Part shown: positions 27,895 to 35,036 of the stretch, in pieces | How the letters are laid out: every line of letters begins with the position of its first letter | How positions within the stretch are numbered: position 1 is the first letter of the stretch | Assembly: GCA_016788205.1 (NCBI GenBank) | Contig: JAEUTA010000031.1 | Coordinates: forward strand, 168,576 to 232,575 | Origin: Flavobacteriales bacterium | Lineage (GTDB): Bacteria; Bacteroidota; Bacteroidia; Flavobacteriales_F; PHOS-HE28 | Direction of reading: 5' to 3' | Length of the DNA: 64,000 bases | Program-made: the position numbers and the translations under genes | Notes under the pieces: model-generated | Told to the model about the DNA's origin: nothing | Seen by the model: the letters and a program-made list of their open reading frames with translations, nothing else | The model's database searches: none

Positions 27895-28644
27895 ATGCTG
27901 AAGATCGACAACCTCCAAGCCCGCATCGAGGGTAAGGACATCCTGAAAGGCCTCAACTTGGAAGTGAAGGCCGGTGAAGTGCACGCCATCATGGGTCCTA
28001 ACGGATCGGGCAAGAGCACACTCGCGAACGTGTTGGCTGGTCGTGACGAATACGAGGTGACCGCAGGCTCCGTGACCTACCAAGGCCAGGATCTGCTTGA
28101 ACTTTCACCGGAAGAGCGTGCATGGAAAGGCATCTTCCTCGCCTTCCAATACCCGGTGGAGATCCCGGGCGTGAGCAACATGAACTTCCTGCGCACGGCG
28201 CTGAACGAGACGCGCAAGGCGAACGGTCTTGCGGAACTCGGCGGGAAGGACTTCCTAACGCTCGTACGTGAACGCGCCAAGCTGGTGGAGATGGACGCCG
28301 ACCTGATGAACCGCAATCTGAACGTGGGCTTCAGCGGTGGCGAGAAGAAGCGCAACGAGATCTTCCAAATGGCGATGCTCGAACCTAAGCTCGGCATCCT
28401 CGACGAGACCGATAGCGGCCTGGACATCGACGCGCTGCGCATCGTGGCCGGCGGCGTGAACAAGCTCCGCTCAACGGACAATGCCTTCATCGTGGTAACG
28501 CACTACCAGCGCTTGCTCGACCACATCGTGCCCGACTTCGTGCATGTTATGGCCGATGGTCGCATCATCAAGAGCGGCCCGAAGGAACTGGCGTTGGAGC
28601 TGGAGGTGAAGGGTTACGACTGGATCAAAGCGGAGACGGTGTAA
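27895..28644 (+). CDS. sufC: SufC, ABC-type ATPase of the SUF complex
   Basis: ATPase subunit of 249 residues in SufBC2D. Walker A GPNGSGKST, a SufC-type Q-loop segment FLAFQYPVEIPGVS, signature FSGGEKKRNEI, Walker B LGILDETDSGLDID and the switch His in VVTHYQRLL are all present. ATP hydrolysis drives conformational change in the scaffold and is needed for iron acquisition. It lies 39 nt after sufB and 36 nt before sufD, with a copy of the same palindrome in each gap. Confidence 0.97.
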   Translation: MLKIDNLQARIEGKDILKGLNLEVKAGEVHAIMGPNGSGKSTLANVLAGRDEYEVTAGSVTYQGQDLLELSPEERAWKGIFLAFQYPVEIPGVSNMNFLRTALNETRKANGLAELGGKDFLTLVRERAKLVEMDADLMNRNLNVGFSGGEKKRNEIFQMAMLEPKLGILDETDSGLDIDALRIVAGGVNKLRSTDNAFIVVTHYQRLLDHIVPDFVHVMADGRIIKSGPKELALELEVKGYDWIKAETV

Positions 28645-28645
28645 T

Positions 28646-28664
28646 GTCGACCCACTGGGTCGAC
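28646..28664. repeat. 19-bp perfect palindrome in the sufC-sufD spacer
   Basis: GTCGACCCA-C-TGGGTCGAC, starting 1 nt after the sufC stop. It differs from the sufB-sufC copy only in the central base. There is no T-run, so it should not terminate transcription. Confidence 0.85.
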
Positions 28665-28680
28665 CCGAGATGATAGCACG

Positions 28681-29946
28681 ATGAGCACCGCAACAATGAC
28701 AGACCCCAAGACAACGGTATTGCCGTTGTTGCAAGCCAGCACGTGGCCTGCCGCTGCGGAAGCGTTGGCGAAGGTGAACGCACTGCCCGTTCCCACGATC
28801 AAGACCGAAGCGTGGAAGTACACACGCGTTGGCAAACTCTTTAACGCGCCTTACAGCGCAGCCACCGGAGCGGTCACGATAACCCTTTCGGAGCGCCTGC
28901 CGCTCGATGTAACGCGTGTTGTGTTCGTGAACGGTCACTTCCGTGCCGACCTCAGCGACGATCTGAAAGCACAGCCGCATGTGGTGATCGACAGCCTGAC
29001 CAAGCATCTGTCGCACGGCCCGGTGCGGAACCACTACGGCCACATCACACCGGTGAGCGAACGGCTCTTCAGCGCGATGAACACCGCCGCGCCGACCGAT
29101 GGTCTTCTACTGCTCGTCTTCAAGAACACGGAAGTGGTCAAGCCGATCCACGTTCTGCGGATCACCACGGACGGAAAGCAACTCATCCAGCCACGTGATC
29201 TGTTCCTCGTGCAGGAAGGTGGACGCGCGGAGGTGATCGAAGAGCAAATTTCGCTTTCGGGTGACGCTTCCGCTTCCTTGGTGAACAGTGTTCGCGAGTG
29301 TTTCGTCGCTGAAGGAGCCGCGCTCTTCATCCACAAGCTGCAACGTGATGCGGCCGCGCACATTTCCCAGGAGAGCGCACAGGTGGACGCAAAGGGCCAC
29401 TTCAGCATCTCAACGACAACGCTGGAGGGATCGCTTGTCCGCAATGACCTGAACGTATCGCTGGCCGGTCCGGAAGCGCATGCCGAACTCAACGGCGTAT
29501 ACCTGCTGAACGGCACTACGCACTGCGACAACCACACCTACATCGGCCACGACGTGCCGGATTGCACCAGCGACGAGCTTTACAAAGGCATCATCGCAGG
29601 CAAAGGAACAGGCGTGTTCAACGGCAAGGTGTATGTGAAGCAGGACGCCCAACGCACGCGCGCTTACCAGAGCAACGCGAACATCCTGCAAGGCGATGAC
29701 GCACGGGTCTTCACGAAGCCGGAACTAGAGATCTATGCCGACGATGTGAAATGCAGCCACGGCTGCACCATCGGCCGCCTCGATGAGAAGGGCCTGTTCT
29801 ACCTGCGTTCACGTGGGGTGAGCGAGAACGAAGCACGTCGCATGCTGTCACACGCCTTCATGACGGATGTGTTGGAGCGCATCGCCAACGAAGACTGGCG
29901 CTCCTACCTGGCCGCGCTCATCGACGCGAAGCTGGAAACACTGTGA
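28681..29946 (+). CDS. sufD: SufD, Fe-S scaffold subunit
   Basis: SufD of 421 residues is the paralogue of SufB in the scaffold. Recognised parts are the N-terminal helical region with TEAWKYTRVGKLF, the beta-helix (for example LNGVYLLNGTTHCDNHTYIGHDVPDC), GKVYVKQDAQRTRAYQSN, and the C-terminal VKCSHGCTIGRLDEKGLFYLRSRG with the His and Cys used at the SufB-SufD interface. The start MSTATMTDPK has a second Met six codons in. Its stop overlaps sufS by 4 nt. Confidence 0.96.
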   Translation: MSTATMTDPKTTVLPLLQASTWPAAAEALAKVNALPVPTIKTEAWKYTRVGKLFNAPYSAATGAVTITLSERLPLDVTRVVFVNGHFRADLSDDLKAQPHVVIDSLTKHLSHGPVRNHYGHITPVSERLFSAMNTAAPTDGLLLLVFKNTEVVKPIHVLRITTDGKQLIQPRDLFLVQEGGRAEVIEEQISLSGDASASLVNSVRECFVAEGAALFIHKLQRDAAAHISQESAQVDAKGHFSISTTTLEGSLVRNDLNVSLAGPEAHAELNGVYLLNGTTHCDNHTYIGHDVPDCTSDELYKGIIAGKGTGVFNGKVYVKQDAQRTRAYQSNANILQGDDARVFTKPELEIYADDVKCSHGCTIGRLDEKGLFYLRSRGVSENEARRMLSHAFMTDVLERIANEDWRSYLAALIDAKLETL

Positions 29947-31199
29947 AGACGAAAGCCGCACCGGTCGCCAAGTCGACGTTCAACGTCGAGGAGATCCGTG
30001 CGCAGTTCCCGATCCTGAAGGAGCTGGTGCATGGCAAGCCCCTCGTGTACTTCGACAACGGCGCTACCAGCCAGAAACCGCGCCGGGTGATCAAGGCTGA
30101 GAGCACGTACTACGCGACGATCAATGCCAACGTACACCGCGGTGTGCATACGTTGAGCACGAAGGCCACCGAAGCGCAGGAAGCCGCACGCGAGGCGATC
30201 CGCAAGCACATCAATGCCAAGCATGCGCATGAGGCCATCTTCACAAGTGGCACCACGGCGGGTATCAACCTCGCTGCGACCAGTCTTGGGCAGTTGCTGC
30301 TGAAGCCCGGCGATGTTGTGGTGATCAGCGGTATGGAGCACCATAGCAACATCGTGCCCTGGCAGCTCGCTTGCGAACGGCATGGGGCAGTGCTTAAAGT
30401 GATCCCGATCACGGAGAGTGGGGAGTGGGATGGTCAATTAGCTGATGAGCTAATTTGCCAATTAGCTAATTGTAAGATCCTCGCGATCTCGCACGTGAGC
30501 AACACGTTGGGGACCATCAACCCGGTGAAAAAGCTCATCGCGCTAGCCAAGAAGAAAGGCATCACCACCGTGGTGGATGGTGCGCAGGCGATCGCCCACC
30601 TCGATGTGGACGTGCAGGACCTCGGCTGCGACCTCTATGCCTTCAGCGGACACAAAGCCTACGGACCCACAGGCACCGGTGTGCTGTACGGGCGTGAAGA
30701 ACTACTCAGCCGCATGCCACCCTGGCAAGGCGGCGGCGAGATGATCGATACCGTAACGCTGGAGAAGAGCACCTGGGCGAAACTTCCCTTCAAGTTCGAA
30801 GCGGGTACGCCACACATAGCAGGCATCATCGGTCTGGGTGAAGCGATCAGCTGGATGGAGGACTATGACAAGTCCGCGATGGCGGCGCACGAGCATGTGC
30901 TGCTCGAACACGCCACCAAGGAACTGCTGGCCATTGATGGCCTGCGCATCATCGGCACAGCGAAGGAGAAGGTGGGCGTGATCAGCTTCGTGATCGACGG
31001 TGTACACCACTACGACCTCGGCACCCTGCTGGACCAGCAAGGCATCGCCGTACGCACAGGGCACCACTGCACACAACCTCTTATGGACCGCTTCGGTGTG
31101 AGCGGAACGACGCGCGCGAGTTTCGCGTGCTTCAATACGATCGCGGAGGTGGATGCGATGGTAGCTGGTGTGAAGAAGGCCGTGAAGATGTTGCGATGA
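29943..31199 (+). CDS. sufS: SufS cysteine desulfurase
   Basis: Group II cysteine desulfurase of 418 residues that removes sulfur from cysteine as an enzyme persulfide. PLP lysine is in YAFSGHKAYGPTG, the persulfide cysteine in VRTGHHCTQPLM; NVHRGVHTLS and HHSNIVPWQ are family segments. The start codon overlaps the end of sufD (GTGA). The region encoding QLADELICQLANC (30435-30472) is an AT-rich palindrome unlike the rest of the gene, replacing a variable surface segment before ILAISHVSN. Catalytic residues are untouched, so the enzyme should be active. Confidence 0.96.
   Translation: MKTKAAPVAKSTFNVEEIRAQFPILKELVHGKPLVYFDNGATSQKPRRVIKAESTYYATINANVHRGVHTLSTKATEAQEAAREAIRKHINAKHAHEAIFTSGTTAGINLAATSLGQLLLKPGDVVVISGMEHHSNIVPWQLACERHGAVLKVIPITESGEWDGQLADELICQLANCKILAISHVSNTLGTINPVKKLIALAKKKGITTVVDGAQAIAHLDVDVQDLGCDLYAFSGHKAYGPTGTGVLYGREELLSRMPPWQGGGEMIDTVTLEKSTWAKLPFKFEAGTPHIAGIIGLGEAISWMEDYDKSAMAAHEHVLLEHATKELLAIDGLRIIGTAKEKVGVISFVIDGVHHYDLGTLLDQQGIAVRTGHHCTQPLMDRFGVSGTTRASFACFNTIAEVDAMVAGVKKAVKMLR
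30435..30472. repeat. AT-rich palindrome within the sufS coding sequence
   Basis: 38 nt with terminal inverted arms CAATTAGCT and AGCTAATTG and internal AGCTAATT. It is about 32% GC in a gene near 60% GC and stays in frame, encoding about 13 residues. It adds roughly two residues compared with the same stretch in E. coli SufS as I recall it. Confidence 0.75.
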
Positions 31200-31597
31200 G
31201 AGTAGTGCTCTACATATCTCTGATTGCGGCTTTCTCCGTTAGCTGTGGCGGTTCGGAGCAAAAGAAGGACAGCTCGTGGAGAGCCGTTCTGTTCCCTGAT
31301 TCGATTTCAGCAAGTGCATTTTCTCCCGATTCGACGATCGAAGCACGCATCTATTATTGGAGAGATGAGAACGCCAACTTCCTTGCTGCAGAGCGTTGGT
31401 GTCTTGGCTTCTCTAAGGGAGAGACGACTTGGTTCATCGATAGAGAGTTGGGCGAGGGAAGAGGTAGCTACGAGAGTGGTGTTTACTACCCCGAGTGGAT
31501 CGATAATCATCAGGTCCGGATTCATCGCCGCATTGACGATCAGGACGCAGACATCACCTATGACCTGACAAAGCAGTCTTTTGTTCTCGAGCGATGA
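31196..31597 (+). CDS. Lipoprotein inserted between sufS and sufE (DUF5412-like)
   Basis: A 133-residue predicted lipoprotein (MRVVLYISLIAAFSVSCGG, lipobox SVSC). The mature domain has a pattern similar to DUF5412-like small exported proteins: SPDSTIEARIYYWRDENANF, then YPEWIDNHQVRIHRR. That match is only by eye. It overlaps sufS and sufE by 4 nt each (ATGA), so it is translated with the operon even though an exported lipoprotein has no evident place in cytosolic Fe-S assembly. It is markedly more AT-rich than the flanking suf genes. Confidence 0.8.
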   Translation: MRVVLYISLIAAFSVSCGGSEQKKDSSWRAVLFPDSISASAFSPDSTIEARIYYWRDENANFLAAERWCLGFSKGETTWFIDRELGEGRGSYESGVYYPEWIDNHQVRIHRRIDDQDADITYDLTKQSFVLER

Positions 31598-32025
31598 CCA
31601 CGACGATGACATTGGCACAAGCCCAGCAAGATCTCGTTGACGAGTTCGCCATGTTCACGGACTGGCAGGACCGCTACGAGCACTTGATCGAGCTGGGCAA
31701 GGACCTGCCCTTGATCGCGCCCGAGAATAAAGTGGACACGAACCTGGTGCGTGGATGCCAAAGTCGCGTGTGGCTGAACGCGGAAATGAAGAACGACCTC
31801 GTCCACTTCACTGCGGACAGCGACGCGATGATCACCAAGGGCATCGTGGCCCTGCTCGTGCGCGTGTACAACGACCGCGCGCCGCAGGAGATCCTCGGCG
31901 CATCCACCGACTTCATCGACCGCATCGGCCTGCGCGAGCACCTCAGCCCGAATCGTGCGAACGGACTCAGCGCGATGCTCGACCAGATGAAGCGCTACGC
32001 CCTCGCCTATTCCTCCAAATCATGA
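31594..32025 (+). CDS. sufE: SufE sulfur acceptor
   Basis: SufE of 143 residues takes the persulfide sulfur from SufS and passes it to the SufB scaffold. The active cysteine lies in VRGCQSRVWL, and the family segments DWQDRYEHLIELGKDLP and HLSPNRANGLSAML are present. It overlaps the lipoprotein gene by 4 nt and the next gene by 4 nt. Confidence 0.95.
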   Translation: MTTTMTLAQAQQDLVDEFAMFTDWQDRYEHLIELGKDLPLIAPENKVDTNLVRGCQSRVWLNAEMKNDLVHFTADSDAMITKGIVALLVRVYNDRAPQEILGASTDFIDRIGLREHLSPNRANGLSAMLDQMKRYALAYSSKS

Positions 32026-32342
32026 CGCCCGAGGAGAAGAAGCAACTGGAGGAGAGCATTATCAATGCGCTCAAGGCCATCTACGACCCGGAGATCCCCG
32101 TGGACATCTACGAGCTGGGGCTGATCTACGACGTGGTGATCCATGACGATGCCAGCGTCTACATCAAGATGACCCTGACAAGCCCGGCCTGCCCTGTGGC
32201 AGGAACCTTACCTGGCGAGGTGGAGCAGAAAGTGGCCAGTGTGCAAGGCGTCAGCAGCGCCAAGGTGGAGATCACCTTCGAGCCTGCTTGGGACCGAACG
32301 ATGATGAGCGAGGCGGCGCAACTCGAACTCGGCTTCATGTGA
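32022..32342 (+). CDS. SUF-associated DUF59/MIP18 family protein (SufT-like)
   Basis: The 106-residue protein is a single DUF59 domain. The motif IYDPEIPVDIYELGLIYDV near the N-terminus and the conserved cysteine in TLTSPACPVAG are present. Proteins of this family (SufT, PaaD, eukaryotic MIP18) help mature or target Fe-S proteins. It overlaps sufE by 4 nt and DUF2480 by one base, inside the suf operon. Confidence 0.93.
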   Translation: MTPEEKKQLEESIINALKAIYDPEIPVDIYELGLIYDVVIHDDASVYIKMTLTSPACPVAGTLPGEVEQKVASVQGVSSAKVEITFEPAWDRTMMSEAAQLELGFM

Positions 32343-32860
32343 TGAGCGACGAAAGCCCCATCATCAACAAGGTCGCATCGAGCGGGATCATCACACTCGA
32401 TCTGGAAGAGTTGTATCCGCGCGGCGAGCGCGTAGTCTTCGACCTGAAGCCGCTGTTGTGGCAGGAGATCGCGCTGAAGGAGGATGACCTGCGCGCTTTC
32501 GTGAAAGACCATAACTGGTCGCAGTACAAGAACAAGTTCGTTTCCGTGCATTGTTCCACGGATGCGATCATTCCGACCTGGGCCTACATGCTCGTGGCCA
32601 CACATCTTCAACCCCAGGTGGCGTTCGTGACGCAAGGCGATGCCGATCAACTGGAGCGTGCGGTCTTCACACGCTTCGTGCAACAACTGGATGTAGAGTC
32701 CTACCGCAGTGCGCGCGTTGTGGTGAAAGGTTGTAGCAAGGTGCCCGTTCCGCTCAATGCCTATGTCGAGCTCAGCGCGAAGCTGCTGCCTGTGGTAAAG
32801 AGCCTGATGTTCGGGGAGCCGTGCAGCACAGTACCCTTGTTCAAGGCCCCCAAAGCCTGA
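32342..32860 (+). CDS. DUF2480 family protein
   Basis: Soluble protein of 172 residues. Its N-terminus IINKVASSGIITLDLEELYP and segments FDLKPLLWQEIALKEDDLRAF and VVVKGCSKVPVPLNAYVEL are those of DUF2480, a family restricted to Bacteroidota and usually placed at the end of the suf operon. A cysteine in the C-terminal GCSKVP segment is conserved by recollection. The role is unknown, but the overlap with the DUF59 gene (TGATG) and context imply Fe-S or sulfur-transfer work. Confidence 0.9.
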   Translation: MSDESPIINKVASSGIITLDLEELYPRGERVVFDLKPLLWQEIALKEDDLRAFVKDHNWSQYKNKFVSVHCSTDAIIPTWAYMLVATHLQPQVAFVTQGDADQLERAVFTRFVQQLDVESYRSARVVVKGCSKVPVPLNAYVELSAKLLPVVKSLMFGEPCSTVPLFKAPKA

Positions 32861-32911
32861 CCTTCTTCGACACCCGTTAAAGCCGCGGTCCAACCCGTTG
32901 TGTGGCATCGC

Positions 32912-32919
32912 TACCTTCG
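32912..32919 (+). promoter_or_regulatory. -7 box TACCTTCG of the metalloprotease-like gene
   Basis: TAnnTTCG match ending 5 nt before the ATG at 32925, in the 64-nt gap after the suf operon. It predicts a leaderless transcript and an independent promoter. Confidence 0.45.
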
Positions 32920-32924
32920 GCCTG

Positions 32925-35036
32925 ATGCGCCTTTTCGCCTACCTGCTCATCCTCCTGTGTCCGGTCTTTGCCACCGCACAGGACAGACCTATCCAGCGCA
33001 GCGAGAACGGATGGTACCTATCGCCCCAGGGAACCATTCGCATCCTGCTGCTCTTCGTGGAGGTGGAGTTCGATGTGAAGCCCGAGAAGGACCCACAGCC
33101 GGGAGGTGCCGACCACTGGCCGAAAGGGCAGCTGCCCAAGTGGAAGGACCGTGTGTTCGACCCCTTTCCACTGCCACAGCAACAGGCCGACGTGTCACGT
33201 TATTTCCAGGATATCTCCCTGGGACGTTACATCGTACTCGGCGACTACGTGGACGAGATCATCACGCTGAAAGAGAGCAAGTATCCCGGGGTCCATCAAG
33301 GCCATACCATCGGTACGCTGGCGGTGAAGGAGCTTAATGAGCGTGACAGCCTACGAACGCACCATCGGTTCAGCGTCGCCGATTTCGACATGTGGAAGGA
33401 TGCACGCAAAGCCGGCCTACCGAAAGAACCCGGCCCGGACACGCCGCACGGTTTCGACCACGTGATGGTGATCGTACGCAATAGCCAGTTGAAGCATGGA
33501 ACAGGCAGTACGGATGGCGGAAGCCCCGGTCCGTTGTTCGGCTATCAGAGCGATACTCAATCGCGCTTCGGAGGCATGAACGATCTACCGTTCGAGATCC
33601 TCAAGCATGAATACAACCATCTGCTCATCGGAGGCAACAACTTCCACAGTGGTGGTGGCAACGCCTCGCAATTCGAGAGCACGTTCATCAACCTGCAAGG
33701 CGGATGGAGCATGATGGGCGCCAGTTCCAGCAGCCTGCTCACCTGCACCGGTTGGGACCGCCTGCGCATGGGATGGGAGCCGGACGGTGCGGCACATCGC
33801 ATCCGGGCCCGCGACCTACGGGGCAACGAGGTCGATACGGACCTCGACCCAACCGCTGGCGATACCGGACTGTTCGTGCTGCGCGATTTCGTTACAACGG
33901 GCGATGCATTGCGCATCCGTATGCCGTACATCCCTGCCGACCAACTGCAGCAATGGATCTGGGTGGAGAACCACCTCGGCATGCACCGCAATGGAAGCCC
34001 TACGGACCGGTTCCATTGGGAAAGTCCCGGCGGAACGTGCATAACCCCGATCCAGCCGGGCCTCTTCATGCAGATGCAGGTGGGCCGAGAACTGCGCGAG
34101 GGAGCCGATATCTACAGCGGTGCCGCGGATTACCTGCGACCGATCCTCGCGAACGGCAACTACGATCTACGCCTGCGTGGCGATACACTGCGGAACATGT
34201 GTCCGTTCGGCGGTTCCTCGCGCCCGTTCATCCACGAAGCCGCGGCCGCGAATCCGCTGACCGGCAACCACGAGCAGGAGCTTCCCGTGTTCGACCAATA
34301 CCGCGACGGTCTGCTCTTCCGCGGGGAGCATTGGGTCCCTGGCGTCCGCATCCAACAGGGTAAGCCGGACGCTGAAGTGGTATTCAGCGGTCGCCCCGAA
34401 CACGCTTTCCGCATGAACGGGGCACGCGTGCTGGGGATGGGGACGAACCCATCATCCGCCAACATGTTGACGCTGATCAGTACCGGCAACCGAGACGTAC
34501 ACAAACGGAAAGGACCCAACGTGCGTACGGTGTATTTGAACGGCGTTCGGCTGGAACTGATGGATCAATGGGCCAACGGCGATGCCTTGGTGCGCGTGAC
34601 GATCAACGATACGCGTATCGAGGAGGATCAGCGCTGGTGTGCGGACAGCATCGTTCTTCCGCCCCTCCGCGGCGGAGATGGGCATTCGCTTTCCGTGGCC
34701 GATGGACGAACATTGCTTCTGGACCGCTCGCGAACGCCCACGCGTGTGAACGAGCCCGACAGCATCGCGCCGGGTGGGCCATGGTTCAGCGAACCCACCC
34801 GGTTCACGCTGAGCGAGGGGGCTTCGATGTTCATCGGACCGAAGGCGAGACTGGAGCTGAAGGCGGGATCCGTGATGCACTTGATGACCGGGAGCCGCTT
34901 GGAGCTTGGCCCGAAAGCACAGCTAACGGTGGGCTCGGACTGTGCCATCATCATGCACGGCGATGTGCTATTGCTCGGGAAGCAGAAGGTCTTCCGGAAG
35001 CTGCGCAAGAAAGGTCGGCTCCGCGAGGCTCAATAA
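32925..35036 (+). CDS. Secreted M6-like metalloprotease-related protein
   Basis: The 703-residue protein has a signal peptide (MRLFAYLLILLCPVFATAQ). The N-terminal half has the layout of M6-like peptidases (QQQADVSRYFQDISLGRY, FDHVMVIVRN) with the zinc motif HEYNH inside FEILKHEYNHLLIGGNNFHSG, a match to HExxH. A following WSMMGASSSS resembles the Met-turn region. The C-terminus is a repetitive beta region (FIGPKARLELKAGSVMHLM, GSRLELGPKAQLTVGS) resembling T9SS proteins with a structural tail, but no classic CTD is seen. It probably acts outside the cell or on the surface; substrate unknown. Its end overlaps the convergent purF stop by 7 nt. Confidence 0.8.
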   Translation: MRLFAYLLILLCPVFATAQDRPIQRSENGWYLSPQGTIRILLLFVEVEFDVKPEKDPQPGGADHWPKGQLPKWKDRVFDPFPLPQQQADVSRYFQDISLGRYIVLGDYVDEIITLKESKYPGVHQGHTIGTLAVKELNERDSLRTHHRFSVADFDMWKDARKAGLPKEPGPDTPHGFDHVMVIVRNSQLKHGTGSTDGGSPGPLFGYQSDTQSRFGGMNDLPFEILKHEYNHLLIGGNNFHSGGGNASQFESTFINLQGGWSMMGASSSSLLTCTGWDRLRMGWEPDGAAHRIRARDLRGNEVDTDLDPTAGDTGLFVLRDFVTTGDALRIRMPYIPADQLQQWIWVENHLGMHRNGSPTDRFHWESPGGTCITPIQPGLFMQMQVGRELREGADIYSGAADYLRPILANGNYDLRLRGDTLRNMCPFGGSSRPFIHEAAAANPLTGNHEQELPVFDQYRDGLLFRGEHWVPGVRIQQGKPDAEVVFSGRPEHAFRMNGARVLGMGTNPSSANMLTLISTGNRDVHKRKGPNVRTVYLNGVRLELMDQWANGDALVRVTINDTRIEEDQRWCADSIVLPPLRGGDGHSLSVADGRTLLLDRSRTPTRVNEPDSIAPGGPWFSEPTRFTLSEGASMFIGPKARLELKAGSVMHLMTGSRLELGPKAQLTVGSDCAIIMHGDVLLLGKQKVFRKLRKKGRLREAQ

